Shown one piece after another: positions 9,979 through 22,649 of a stretch of DNA of 64,000 nucleotides. A model generated the notes under the pieces. The model ran no database searches and was not told the DNA's origin. It was given only the letters and a program-made list of their open reading frames with translations. The translations under genes were made by a program, and so were the position numbers. This stretch comes from Gymnothorax reevesii. Its lineage: Eukaryota; Chordata; Actinopteri; Anguilliformes; Muraenidae. The DNA is taken from the NCBI GenBank assembly GCA_029721435.1, contig CM056583.1, positions 71,542,120-71,606,119 of the forward strand. The letters run 5' to 3'. Position 1 is the stretch's first letter. Each line of letters starts with the position of its first letter.

Positions 9979-11450
9979 ATGTTTCTTGGTGACATAGGAC
10001 CTGGTCAAAGTATCTGAAGCAGATTTAATGACTGCTGTGTATTGTGTCATCCTCCCCCATGCATGAAGTTAGTGAAGGGAGATGAGCCGTGTCATCCTAT
10101 TGCCACCCGGTGGACAGAATGTGTAGCAGCATAAATAAAAACACAGCAAATCAATAATAAACCAGAAATTAATAAATACTTCTTCTACGTAAATCCTAGA
10201 AAGCTGAAATTTTGGGAGCATGTTCCCTGAACACAGACAAAAGTTTCATACGCTGCAACTTATGGTGAATTCAGAAGTGCGTCACTCTATATTTTTTGAA
10301 ATATGAATATTCATAACATGTTAATATCTCAAAAAATATTCATTCAAATCGTACCATGCTTGGCAATTTCATTCTTCATATAGAGTTTATGAAGCATACC
10401 AAAAATCATTTTGATCCAATCAACGGTTTGTCTGCAGCAAGAGAAAATGTATTACTGTACAGTGTATTATGTACATAATAATTTTTATCTCATTAAGTCT
10501 TTCGTGGATTTTCACGAAATCAAGGCACAATGCAGAACATCATACAGCAATAATGTGTGATTTTTTCCAGAATTTTCAGCTATTGCGACAGGCCGTGGTG
10601 AAAGCAAAAGTCCCATTTTGGTGTATTTAGGTGGCGCTAGAGAGCCATTTTGTGTCCTGGGTTGAGAGTTTTGAAAGAGTAAATATCTTTGAAGCCACAA
10701 TGAATTATATGCAGAATTTGGTGTGTTTTTGAGCATGTTTAAGGGGTGAGATTTAGGTTGGAAATAGCACACGCATTGAAAAAAGGCAGTCAAAGTGGCT
10801 GGGGACCCCATCTTTGACGCCTCATAAAATCAAAACCGTAGGACTTTTGAAAAAGTTGTACAGTAGTTTTCATCAGAAGAGTGTGCTTTGTCATCTATTA
10901 GCTTTTGGGGTTGATACAATGAACGCCCCGAGAGGAGTTCGCGTTTGTTCGAGGGCAAATTTTGGCCAAATTGAGGGGAAAATGTAAATATTGATATTCA
11001 AATTGCGGACTTCCTGTTCGATTTAGGTCAAGGGTGTGCACTACTTATTTTTAGGTCTTGATGAGATGAACAATATAGTGTTGGTTCCATCTCTCTACGA
11101 CTTTCCTACCGGTCGTGGTGGCCCTATAAGTGCCGAAAAAAAGTTTCTTGGTGGCGCTAGAGAGCCATTTTGTGACCAATGGGAATAAATTTTACATTTT
11201 ATCAAATTTTTCGCCAGACCTGAGGAGCATGCCAATTTTGGTGAGTTTTTGAGCATGTTTAGGGGGTCAAATTTGAGCTCAAAGAGGCGTCGGAAGAAAC
11301 AAAGAATAAGAAACACGAGAAATACAATAGGGTCCTCTCCAAGGCCTTGCAGGCCTGGAGGCTCGGACCCTAATAATAATAATAAGAAACATAGCAGGAA
11401 CAATAGGGTCCTCTCTGAGGCCTTGCAGGCCTCGAGGCTCGGACCCTAAT
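9979..11450 (+). repeat. Array unit 0 (head missing); two hairpins
   Basis: Begins inside the unit just after the deletion junction. It is more diverged than interior units. The tail has hairpin cassette A (11329-11371, with a TTGCA loop) and cassette B (11405-11447) separated by (TAA)n. Cassette B abuts the first intact head. Confidence 0.9.
11405..11447 (+). repeat. 43-bp hairpin cassette, type B exemplar
   Basis: Outer stem AGGGTCC / GGACCCT, middle CCTC / GAGG, inner GAGGCC / GGCCTC around a TTGCA loop. It is preceded by the spacer GAAACATAGCAGGAACAAT and followed by TAAT. Type B' carries TTTCA in the loop. Type A has CTCC-A-AGGCC / GGCCT-GGAG with loop CTGCA and the spacer GAAACACGAGAAATACAAT or a close variant. 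There are 29 cassettes in the window, all exactly 43 bp from AGGGTCC to GGACCCT (one has AGGATCC). Confidence 0.95.
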
Positions 11451-12994
11451 TAAAGCTGCAAGCAGCGTTGGGGCGGGTCCTCGCCCACCGGTGCATGTCG
11501 AAACGGGGGCGAGACGCCCACCCGGGCATGTCGAAAGGGGGGCGAGACGCGTTCGAGCGATGTCGAGCATTGTCATTCGTTGGACAGTACGAGATAGTGG
11601 GAAATCTTTTATGTTGAGTTGAGTGCAAACCCCTTCACTGCAAGAGATTTTTGTTTTGAATAATGGAGCTATGAGCCATGGAACCTGGTCAAAGTATCTG
11701 AAGCACATTTAATCACTGGTGTGTATTGTGAAATCTTCCCCCATGCATGAACTTAGTGAAGGGAGATGAGCCGTGTCATCCTATTGCCACCCGGTGGACA
11801 GAATGTGTAGCAGCACATAGAAAAACATGGAAAATCAATAATAATCAAGAAATTAATAAATGCTTCTTCTACGTATATTCTAGAGAGCTGATATTTTGGT
11901 AGCATGTTCCTTGAGCACAGACAAAAGTTTGATACCCTGCAACTTATGGTGAATTCAGAAGTGCGTCACTCTATATTTTTCAAAATATGAATATTCATAA
12001 CATATTAATATCTCCAGAAATATTCATAGAAATTGTGCCATGCTTGGCAGTTTGTCTGTACACATGGAGCTTATGAAGTCTACCAAAGGACATTTTGATA
12101 CAATCAACGGTTTGTTCACAGTAAGAAATTATGTGATACTGTACAGCATATTATGAACATAACATTTTTTATTTCAAGAAGTCTTCATTGGATTTTCACG
12201 AAATCAAGTGAGAATATCTGTCATGGTACAGCAATGATGTGTGATTTTTTTCAGAATTTTTAAACATTGCGTCAGGCCGTGGTGTAAGCAAAAGTGCCAT
12301 TTTGGAGGATTTAGGTGGCGCTAGAGAGCCATTTTGTGCCTTTGGTGAAAAATTTTGGGATAAGAGATATGTTTGTTGCCTGTAAGAATTTACTGCAAAA
12401 TTTTGTTCGTTTTTGACCATGTTTAAGTGATAAAAATAATGTTGGAAATTGCGTATGCATCGGGAAAAGGCAGTGAAAGTGGCTGCGGACCCCATCTTTG
12501 ACGCCTCATAAAATCCAAACCGTAGGACTTTTGAAAAAGTTGTACAGTAGTTTTCATCGGAAGAGTGTGCTGTGTCATCTATTAGCATTTGGGGTTGATA
12601 CAATGAACGCCCCGAGAGGAGTTCGCGTTTGTTCGAGGGCAAATTTTGGGCAAATTTAGGGTGAAATGCAAATTTTGATATGCAAATTGCGGACTTCCTG
12701 TTTGATTTAGGTAATAGGTGTCGATTGTTCATTTTTAGTCCTTGATGAGATGAACAATATAGTGTTGGTTGCATCTCTCTATGACTTTCCTACCGGCCGT
12801 GGTGGCCCTCTAAAGGCCAGTAAAAAGTGCCTTGGTGGCGCTAGAGAGCCATTTTGTGACCTATGGGGAGAGTTTTTTCATTTTATCAAATTTTTCGCCA
12901 GAATTGACGAGCGTGCCGATTTTGGTGAGTTTTTGAGCATGTTTAGGGGGTCAAATTCAAGCTCAAAGAGGCGTAAGAAAAAACAAAGAATAAT
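11451..12994 (+). repeat. Array unit 1 (1,544 bp, no hairpin)
   Basis: Complete unit. The head has the CACCGG variant and a CCCGGG step in the minisatellite. The rear half closely matches the rear halves of units 16 and 22. The tail goes AAGAATAATTAAAG directly into the next head. Confidence 0.95.
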
Positions 12995-14538
12995 TAAAGC
13001 TGCAAGCAGCGTTGGGGCGGGTCCTCGCCCACCCGCGCATGTCGAAACGGGGGCGAGACGCCCACCCGTGCATGTCGAAAGGGGGGCGAGACGCGTTCGA
13101 GCGATGTCGAGCATGGTCATTCGTTGGACAGTACGAGATAGTGGGAAATCTTTCATGTTGAGTTGAGTGCAAACCCCTTTACTGCAAAAGATTTTTGTCT
13201 TGAATATTAGAGCTATGAGCCATGGAACTTGGTCAAAGTATCTGAAGCACATTTAATCACTGGTGTGTATTGTGAAATCTTCCCCCATGCATGAACTTAG
13301 TGAAGGGAGATGAGCCGTGTCATCCTATTGCCACCCGGTGGACAGAATGTGTAGCAGCACATAGAAAAACATGGAAAATCAATAATAATCAAGAAATTAA
13401 TAAATGCTTCTTCTACGTAAATTCTAGAGAGCTGATATTTTGGGAGCATGTTCCCTGAGCACAGACAAAAGTTTGATACCCTGCAACTTATGGTGAATTC
13501 AGAAGTGCGTCACTCTATATTTTTCAAAATATGAATATTCATAACATATTAATATCTCCAGAAATATTCATAGAAATTGTTCCATGCTTGGCAGTTTGTC
13601 TGTACACATGGAGCTTATGAAGTCTACCAAAGGACATTTTGATACAATTAACGGTTTGTTCACAGTAAGAAATTATGTGATACTGTACAGCATATTATGA
13701 ACATAACATTTTTTATTTCAAGAAGTCTTCATTGGATTTTCACGAAATGAAGTGAGAATATCTGTCATGGTACAGCAATGATGTGTGATTTTTTTCAGAA
13801 TTTTTAAACATTGCGTCAGGCCGTGGTGTAAGCAAAAGTGCCATTTTGGAGGATTTAGGTGGCGCTAGAGAGCCATTTTGTGCCTTTGGTGAAGAATTTT
13901 GGGATAAGAGATATGTTTGTTGCCTGTAAGAATTTACTGCAAAATTTTGTTCGTTTTTGACCATGTTTAAGCGGTTAAAATAATGTTGGAAATTGCGTAT
14001 GCATCGGGAAAAGGCAGTCAAAGTGGCTGCGGACCCCATCTTTGACGCCTCATAAAATCCAAACCGTAGGACTTTTGAAAAAGTTGTACAGTAGTTTTCA
14101 TCGGAAGAGTGTGCTTTGACATCTATTAGCTTTTGGAGTTGATACAATGAACGCCCCGAGAGGAGTTCGCGTTTGTTCGAGGGCAAATTTTGGCCAAATT
14201 TAGGGTGAAATGCAAATTTTGATATGCAAATTGCGGACTTCCTGTTTGATTTAGGTAATAGGTGTCGATTGTTCATTTTTAGTCCTTGATGAGATGAACA
14301 ATATAGTGTTGGTTCCATCTCTCTATGACTTTCCTACCGGGCGTGGTGGCCCTCTAAAGGCCAGAAAAAAGTGCCTTGGTGGCGCTAGAGAGCCATTTTG
14401 TGACCTATGGGGAGAGTTTTTTCATTTTATCAAATTTTTCGCCAGACCTGACGAGCGTGCCGATTTTGGTGAGTTTTTGAGCATGTTTAGGGGGTCAAAT
14501 TCAAGCTCAAAGAGGCGTAAGACAAAACAAAGAATAAT
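12995..14538 (+). repeat. Array unit 2 (1,544 bp, no hairpin), reference unit
   Basis: Landmarks in this copy: head 12995; minisatellite 13035-13100; palindrome TATGAATATTCATA 13530-13543; first GGTGGCGCTAGAGAGCC at 13858; octamers ATGCAAAT at 14210 and 14224; second GGTGGCGCTAGAGAGCC at 14378. The head variant (GAGCATGGTCATTCG) recurs in units 16 and 24. Confidence 0.95.
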
Positions 14539-16086
14539 TAAAGCTGCAAGCAGCGTTGGGACGGGTCCTCGCCCACCCGCGCATGTCGAAACGGGGGCGA
14601 GACGCCCACCCGTGCATGTCGAAAGGGGGGCGAGACGCGTTCGAGCGCTGTCGAGCATTGTCATTCGTTGGACAGTACGAGATAGTGGGAAATTTTTTAT
14701 GTTGAGTTGAGTGCAAACCCCTTCACTGCAAGAGATTTTTGTTTTGAAAAATGGAGCTATGAGCCATGGAACCTGGTCAAAGTATCTGAAGCACATTTAA
14801 TCACTGGTGTGTATTGTGAAATCTTCCCCCATGCATGAACTTAGTGAAGGGAGATGATCCGTGGGCTCCAACTGCCACCCGGTGGACAATTGTGTAGTAG
14901 CACACAGAAATACATGGAAATCAATAAAAATCAAGAAATTAATAAATGCTTCTTCTACGTAAATCCTTGGAAGCTGAGATTTTGGGAGCATGTTCCCTGA
15001 ACACAGACAAAAGTTTCATACGCTGCAACTTATGGTGAATTCAGAAGTGCGTCACTCTATATTTTTCAAAATATGAATATTCATAACATATTAATATCTC
15101 CAGAAATATTCATAGAAATTGTTCCATGCTTGGCAGTTTGTCTGTACACATGGAGCTTATGAAGTCTACCAAAGGACATTTTGATACAATAAACGGTTTG
15201 TTCACAGTAAGAAATTATGTGATACTGTTCAGCATATGATGAACATAACATTTTTTATTTCAAGAAGTCTTCATTGGATTTTCACGAAATCAAGTGAGAA
15301 TATCTGTCATGGTACAGCAATGATGTGTGATTTTTTTCAGAATTTTTAAACATTGCGTCAGGGCGTGGTCTAAGCAAAAGTGCCATTTTGGAGGATTTAG
15401 GTGGCGCTAGAGAGCCATTTTGTGGCTTTGGTGAAGAATTTTGGGATAAGAGATATGTTTGTTGCCTGTAAGAATTTACTGCAAAATTTTGTTCGTTTTT
15501 GACCATGTTTAAGCGGTTAAATTAATGTTGGAAATTGCGTATGCATCGGGAAAAGGCAGTCAAAGTGGCTGCGGACCCCATCTTTGACGCCTCATAAAAT
15601 CCAAACCGTAGGACTTTTGAAAAAGTTGTACAGTAGTTTTCATTGGAAGAGTGTGCTGTGTCATCTATTAGCATTTGGGGTCGATACGATGAACGCCCTA
15701 GGAGGAGTTCGCGTTTGTTCGAGGGCAAATTTTGGCCAAATTTAGGGGAAAATGCATATTTTGATATGCAAATTGCGGACTTCCTGTTCGATTTCGGTAA
15801 TAGGTGTCGATTGTTCATTTTTAGTCCTTGATGAGATGAACAATATAGTGTTGGTTGCATCTCTCTATGACTTTCCTACCGGGCGTGGTGGCCCTCTAAA
15901 GGCCAGTAAAAAGTGCCTTGGTGGCGCTAGAGAGCCATTTTGTGACCTATGGGGAGAGTTTTTTCATTTTATCAAATTTTTCGCCAGACCTGACGAGCGT
16001 GCCGATTTTGGTGAGTTTTTGAGCATGTTTAGGGGGTCAAATTCAAGCTCAAAGAGGCGTAAGAAAAAACAAAGAATAATAATAAT
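14539..16086 (+). repeat. Array unit 3 (1,548 bp, no hairpin)
   Basis: Complete unit differing from unit 2 mainly by the GATCCGTGGGCTCC variant after the head (unit 2 has GAGCCGTGTCATCC). Tail with one extra TAA. Confidence 0.95.
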
Positions 16087-17832
16087 TAAAGCTGCAAGCA
16101 GCGTTGGGACGGGTCCTCGCCCACCCGCGCATGTCGAAACGGGGGCGAGACGCCCACCCGTGCATGTCGAAAGGGGGGCGAGACGCGTTGGAGCGATGCC
16201 CAGCATTGTGATTCGTTGAACAGTACGAGATAGTGGGAAATCTGTTATGTTGAGTGCAAACCCCTTAACTGCAAGAGATGTTTGTTTTGAATAATGAACC
16301 TATGAGCCATGGAACCTGGTCAAAGTATCTGAAGCACATTTAATCACTGGTGTGTATTGTGAAATCTTCCCCCATGCATGAACTTAGTGAAGGGAGATGA
16401 TCCGTGGGCTCCAACTGCCACCCGGTGGACAATTTGTGTAGTAGCACACAGAAATACATGGAAATCAATAAAAATCAAGAAATTAATAAATGCTTCTTCT
16501 ACGTAAATCCTAGAAAGCTGAGATTTTGGGAGCATGTTCCCTGAACACAGAGAAAAGTGTCATACGCTGCAACTTATGGTGAATTCAGAAGTGCGTCACT
16601 CTATATTTTTCGAAATATGAATATTCATAACATATTAATATCTCCAGAAATATTCATAGAAATTGTTCCATGCTTGGCAGTTTGTCTGTACACATGGAGC
16701 TTATGAAGTCTACCAAAGGACATTTTGATACAATAAACGGTTTGTTCACAGTAAGAAATTATGTGATACTGTACAGCATATGATGAACATAACATTTTTT
16801 ATTTCAAGAAGTCTTCATTGGATTTTCACGAAATCATGTGAGAATATCTGTCATGGTACAGCAATGATGTGTGATTTTTTTCAGAATTTTTAAACATTGC
16901 GTCAGGGCGTGGTGTAAGCAAAAGTGCCATTTTGGAGGATTTAGGTGGCGCTAGAGAGCCATTTTGTGCCTTTGGTGAAGAATTTTGGGATAAGACATAT
17001 GTTTGTTGCCTGTAAGAATTTACTGCAAAATTTTGTTCGTTTTTGACCATGTTGAAGCGGTTAAATTAATGTTGGAAATTGCGTATGCATCGGGAAAAGG
17101 CAGTCAAAGTGGCTGCGGACCCCATCTTTGACGCCTCATAAAATCCAAACCGTAAGACTTTTGAAAAAGTTGTACAGTAGTTTTCATCGGAAGAGTGTGC
17201 TGTGTCATCTATTAGCATTTGGGGTCGATACAATGAACGCCCTAGGAGGAGTTCGCGTTTGTTCGAGGGCACATTTTGGCCAAATTTAGGGGAAAATGCA
17301 AATTTTGATATGCAAATTGCGGACTTCCTGTTTGATTTAGGTAATAGGTGTCGATTGTTCATTTTTAGGCCTTGATGAGATGAACAATATAGTGTTGGTT
17401 GCATCTCTCTATGACTTTCCTACCGGGCGTGGCGGCCCTCTAAAGGCCAGTAAAAAGTGCCTTGGTGGCGCTAGAGAGCCATTTTGTGACCTATGCGGAG
17501 AATTTTTTCATTTTATCAAATTTTTCGCCAGACCGGACGAGTGTGCCGATTTTGATGAGTTTTTGAGCATGTTTAGGGGGTCAAATTTGAGCGCAAAGAG
17601 GCGTAAGAAGAAACAAAGAAAGAATAATAATAAACACGAGAAATACAATAGGGTCCTCTCCAAGGCCCTGCAGGCCTGGAGGCTCGGACCCTAATAATAA
17701 GAAACTGACCAGGAACAATAGGGTCCTCTCTGAGGCCTTTCAGGCCTCGAGGCTCGGACCCTAATAAGAAACATAGCAGGAACAATAGGGTCCTCTCTGA
17801 GGCCTTTCAGGCCTCGAGGCTCGGACCCTAAT
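16087..17832 (+). repeat. Array unit 4 (1,746 bp, three hairpins)
   Basis: Body as usual. The tail has cassettes A (17650-17692), B' (17720-17762, spacer GAAACTGACCAGG) and B' (17787-17829), which account for the extra ~200 bp. Confidence 0.95.
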
Positions 17833-19374
17833 TAAAGCTGCAAGCAGCGTTGGGGCGGGTCCTCGCCCACCGGTGCATGTCGAAACGGGGGCGAGACGCC
17901 CACCCGTGCATGTCGAAAGGGGGGCGAGACGCGTTCGAGCGCTGTCGAGCATTGTCATTCGTTGGACAGTACGAGATAGTGGGAAAAGTTTTATGTTGAG
18001 TTGAGTGCAAACCCCTTTACTGCAAGAGATTTTTCTTTTGAATAATGGAGCTATGAGCCATGGGACCTGGTCAAAGTATCTGAAGCAGATTTTATCGCTG
18101 CTGTGTATTGTGGAATCTTCCCCCATGCATGAACTTAGTGAAGGGAGATGATCCGTGGGCTCCAACTGCCACCCGGTGGACAATTGTGTAGTAGCACAGA
18201 GAAATACATGGAAATCAATAAAAATGAAGAAATTAATAAATGCTTCTTCTACGTAAATCCTAGAAAGCTGAGATTTTGGGAGCATGTACCCTGAACACAG
18301 AGAAAAGTTTCATACGCTGCAACTTATGGTGAATTCAGAAGTGCGTCACTCTATATTTTTCAAAATATGAATATTCATAACATATTAATATCTCCAGAAA
18401 TATTCATAGAAATTGTTCCATGCTTGGCAGTTTGTCTGTACACATGGAGCTAATGAATTCTACCAAAGGACATTTTGATACAATAAACGGTTTGTTCACA
18501 GTAAGAAATAATGTGATACTGTACAGCATAATATGAACATAACATTTTTTTTTTCAAAAAGTGTTCATTGGATTTTCACAGAATCAAGTGAGAATATCTG
18601 TCATGGTTCAGCAATGATGTGTGATTTTTTTCAGAATTTTTAAACATTGGGTCAGGCCGTGGTGTAAGCAAAAGTGCCATTTTGGAGGATTTAGGTGGCG
18701 CTAGAGAGCCATTTTGTGCCTTTGGTGGAGAATTTTGAGATAAGAGATATGGTTGTAGCCTCTAAAAATTAACTGCAAAATTTTGTTTGTTTTTGAGCAT
18801 GTTTAAGCGGTTAAAATAATGTTGGAAAGTGCGTATGCATCGGAAAAAGGCAATCATCGTGGCTGCGGACCCCATCTTTGACGCCTCATAAAATCCAAAC
18901 CGTAGGACTTTTGAAAAAGTTGTACAGTAGTTTTCATCGGAAGAGTGTGCTGTGTCATCTATTAGCATTTGGGGTCGATACGATGAACGCCCTAGGAGGA
19001 GTTCGCGTTTGTTCGAGGGCTAATTTTGGCCAAATTTAGGGGTAAATGCAAATTTTGATATGCAAATTGCGGACTTCCTGTTAGATTTAGGTAATAGGTG
19101 TCGATTGTTCATTTTTAGGCCTTGATGAGATGAACAATATAGTGTTGGTTGCATCTCTCTATGACTTTCCTACCGGGCGTGGTGGCCCTCTAAAGGCCAG
19201 TAAAAAGTGCCTTGGTGGCGCTAGAGAGCCATTTTGTGACCTATGGGGAGAGTTTTATCATTTTATCAAATTTTTCGCCAGACCTGACGAGCGTGCCGAT
19301 TTTGGTGAGTTTTTGAGCATGTTTAGGGGGTCAAATTCAAGCTCAAAGAGGCGTAAGAAAAAACAAAGAATAAT
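17833..19374 (+). repeat. Array unit 5 (1,542 bp, no hairpin)
   Basis: Head with CACCGGTGCATG. The rear half carries the CAATCATCGTGGCTGCGG variant shared with units 17, 23 and 25, but without their AATTGGGAACCGGTCCAG replacement. Confidence 0.95.
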
Positions 19375-20988
19375 TAAAGCTGCAAGCAGCGTTGGGACGG
19401 GTCCTCGCCCACCCGCGCATGTCGAAACGGGGGCGAGACGCCCACCCGCGCATGCCGAAAGGGGGGCGAGACGCGTTCGAGCGATGTCGAGCATTGTGAT
19501 TCTTTGGACAGTACGAGATAGAGGGAAATGTTTTATGTTGAGTTGAGTGCAAACCCCTTCACTGCAAGAGATTTTTGTTTTGATTAATGGAGCTATGAGC
19601 CATGGAACCTGGTCAAAGTATCTGAAGCACATTTAATCACTGGTGTGTATTGTGAAATCTTCCCCCATGCAAGAACTTAGTGAAGGGAGATGATCCGTGG
19701 GCTCCAACTGCCACCCGGTGGACAATTGTGTAGTGGCACACAGAAATACATGGAAATCAATAAAAATCAAGAAATTAATAAATGCTTCTTCTACGTAAAT
19801 CCTAGAAAGCTGAGATTTTGGGAGCATGTTCCCTGAACACAGACAAAAGTTTCATACGCTGCAACTTATGGTGAATTCAGAAGTGCGTCACTCTATATTT
19901 TTCAAAATATGAATATTCATAACATATTAATATCTCCAGAAATATTCATAGAAATTGTTCCATGCTTGGCAGTTTGTCTGTACACATGGAGCTTATGAAG
20001 TCTACCAAAGGACATTTTGATACAATAATTGGTTTGTTCACAGTAAGAAATTATGTGATACTGTACAGCATATTATGAACATAACATTTTTTATTTCAAA
20101 AAGTGTTCATTGGATTTTCACGAAATCAAGTGAGAATATCTGTCATGGTACAGCAATGATGTGTGATTTTTTTCAGAATTTTCAAACATTGCGACTGGCC
20201 GTGGTGTAAGCCAAAGTGCCATTTTGGAGGATTTAGGTGGCGCTAGAGAGCCATTTTGTGCCTTTGGTGGAGAATTTTGAGATAAGAAATATGTTTGTAG
20301 CCTCTAAAAATTAACTGCAAAATTTTGTTTGTTTTTGAGCATGTTTAAGGGGTAAAAATAATGTTGGAAACTGCGTATGCATCGAGAAAAGGCAGTGAAA
20401 GTGGCTGCGGACCCCATCTTTGACGCCTCATAAAATCCGAACCGTAGGACTTTTGACGAAGTTGTACAGTAGTTTTCATCGGAAGAGTGTGCTTTGTCAT
20501 CTATTAGCTTTTGGGGTTGATACAATGAACGCCCCGAGAGGAGTTCGCGTTTGTTCGAGGGCTAATTTTGGCCAAATTTAGGGGAAATTGCAAATTTTGA
20601 GATGCAAATTGCGGACTTCCTGTTCAATTTAGGTCAAAAGTGTGTCCTAGTCATTTGTAGGTCTTGATGAGATGAACGATTCAGCGTTGGTTCCATCTCT
20701 CTATGACTTTCCTACCGGTCGTGATGGCTGTCTAAGTGCCTGTAAAAAGTGCCTTGGTGGCGCTAGAGAGCCATTTTGTGACCGATGGGGTTAGTTTTTT
20801 CATTTTATCAAATTTTTCGCCAGACTTGAGGAGTGTACCAATTTTGGTGAGTTTTTGAGCATGTTTAGGGGGTCAAATTCAAGCTCAAAGAGGCGTAAGA
20901 AAAAAGAATAATAATAAGAAACACGAGAAAAACAATAGGGTCCTCTCCAAGGCCCTGCAGGCCTGGAGGCTCGGACCCTAATAATAAT
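19375..20988 (+). repeat. Array unit 6 (1,614 bp, one hairpin)
   Basis: The body is nearly identical to unit 26 (53005-54545). The 73-bp length difference equals cassette A (20937-20979) plus its spacer, present here and absent there. Confidence 0.95.
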
Positions 20989-22649
20989 TAAAGCTGCAAG
21001 CAGCGTTGGGACGGGTCCTCGCCCACCCGCGCCCGTCGAGACGGGGGCAAGTCGCCTACAAGTGCCGTCGAGCATTGTCATTCGTCGGACAGTACGAGAC
21101 TGAGGGAAATGTGTTATGTTGAGTTGAATGAAAACCCCTTTACTGAAAGAGATTTTTCTTTTGTAAAATGGAGCTATGAGCCATGGGACCTGCTCAACGT
21201 ATCTGAAGCAGATTTAATCACTGCTGTGTATTGTGGAATCTTCCCCCATGCATGAACTTAGTGAGGGGAGATGAGCCGTGTCATCCTATTGCCACCCGGT
21301 GGACAGAATGTGTAGCAGCATAAGTAAAAACACAGCAAATCAATAATAATCCAGAAATTAATAAATACTTCTTCTACGTAAGTCCTAGAAAGCTGATATT
21401 TTGGGAGCATGTTCCCTGAACACAGACAAAAGTTTCATACGCTGCAACCTATGGTGAATTCAGAAGTTCGTCACTCTATATTTTTGGAAATATGAATATT
21501 CATAACATGTTAATATCTCAACAAGTATTAATTCAAATCGTTCCATGCTTGGCAATCTGATTCCTCATATAGAGTTTATGTAGCATACCAAAGATCATTT
21601 TGATCCAATCAACGGTTTGTCCACAGCAAGAGAAAATGTATTACTGTACAGTGTATTATGTACATAAAAATTTTTATCTCATAAAGTCTTTCATGAATTT
21701 TCACGAAATCAAGGCTCAATGCAGAACATAATACAGCAATAATGAGTGATTTTTTTCAGAATTTTCAGACATTGCGACAGTCCGTGGTGAAAGCAAAAGA
21801 CCCATTTTGGTGTATTTAGGTGGCGCTAGAGAGCCATTTTGTGTCTTGGGTTGAAAATTTTGAAAGACTAAATATCTTTGAAGCCTCAATGAATTATGTG
21901 CAAAATTTGGTGTGTTTTTGACCATGTTTAAGGGGTCAAATTAAGGTTGGGAATTGTGTACGCATCGGAAAAAGGCAGTCAAAGTGGCTGCGGACCCCAC
22001 CTTTGACGCCTCATAAAATCGAATCCGTAGGACTTTTGAAAAAGTTGTACAGTAGTTTTCATTGGAAGAGTTTGCTTTGTCATCTATTAGCATTTGGGGT
22101 TGATACAATGAACGCCCTAGGAGGAGTTCGCGTTTGTTCGAGGGCAAATTTTGGCCAAATTTGGGGCAAAATGGGAATGTTGATATGGAAATTGCGGACT
22201 CCCTGTTCGATTTAGGTCAGGGGGTGAATGCCCCCCATTTTTAGGTCTTGATGAGATGAACAATATAGTCTTGGTTCCATCTCTCTACGACTTTCCTACC
22301 GGTCGTGGTGGCCCTATAAGTGCCGAAAAAATGTGTCTTGGTGGCGCTAGAGAGCCATTTTGTGACCAATGGGGATAATGTTTTCATTTTATCAAATTTT
22401 TCGCCAGACTTGAGGTGCGTGCCAATTTTGGTGAGTTTTTGAGCATGTTTAGGGGGTCAAATTTAAGCTCAAAGAGGCGTCGGAAAAAAGAATAATAATA
22501 AAGAAAAAACACGAGAAAAACAATAGGGTCCTCTCCAAGGCCCTGCAGGCCTGGAGGCTCGGACCCTAATAATAATAATAATAAGAAACATAGCAGGAAC
22601 AATAGGGTCCTCTCTGAGGCCTTGCAGGCCTCGAGGCTCGGACCCTAAT
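20989..22649 (+). repeat. Array unit 7 (1,661 bp, two hairpins)
   Basis: Distinct head: CCCGTCGAGACGGGGGCAAG with a shortened minisatellite. The body is nearly identical to unit 29. Cassettes A (22525-22567) and B (22604-22646); unit 29 has A and B' with the TAA runs distributed differently. Confidence 0.95.

Noticed and set aside
12196..12774. Minus-strand ORFs of 112-192 residues recurring in most array units (start region near QPTLYCSSHQGLK)
   Set aside because: They are broken by stops or frameshifts in many units, differences between copies change residues freely, and no family or domain is recognisable. Their recurrence follows from the DNA repeat.
12750..13166. Plus-strand ORFs of about 138 residues (MNNIVLVASLYDFPTGRGG...) across unit borders
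   Set aside because: They run through the tail, hairpin/TAA border and GC-rich head of the next unit, change length with cassette content, and end in the minisatellite. A by-product of repeat structure.
14285..14450. Possible C/D-box snoRNA (TGATGA ... CTGA)
   Set aside because: The distance of about 160 nt between boxes is too long, there is no terminal stem and no C'/D' pair; chance motifs in the repeat.
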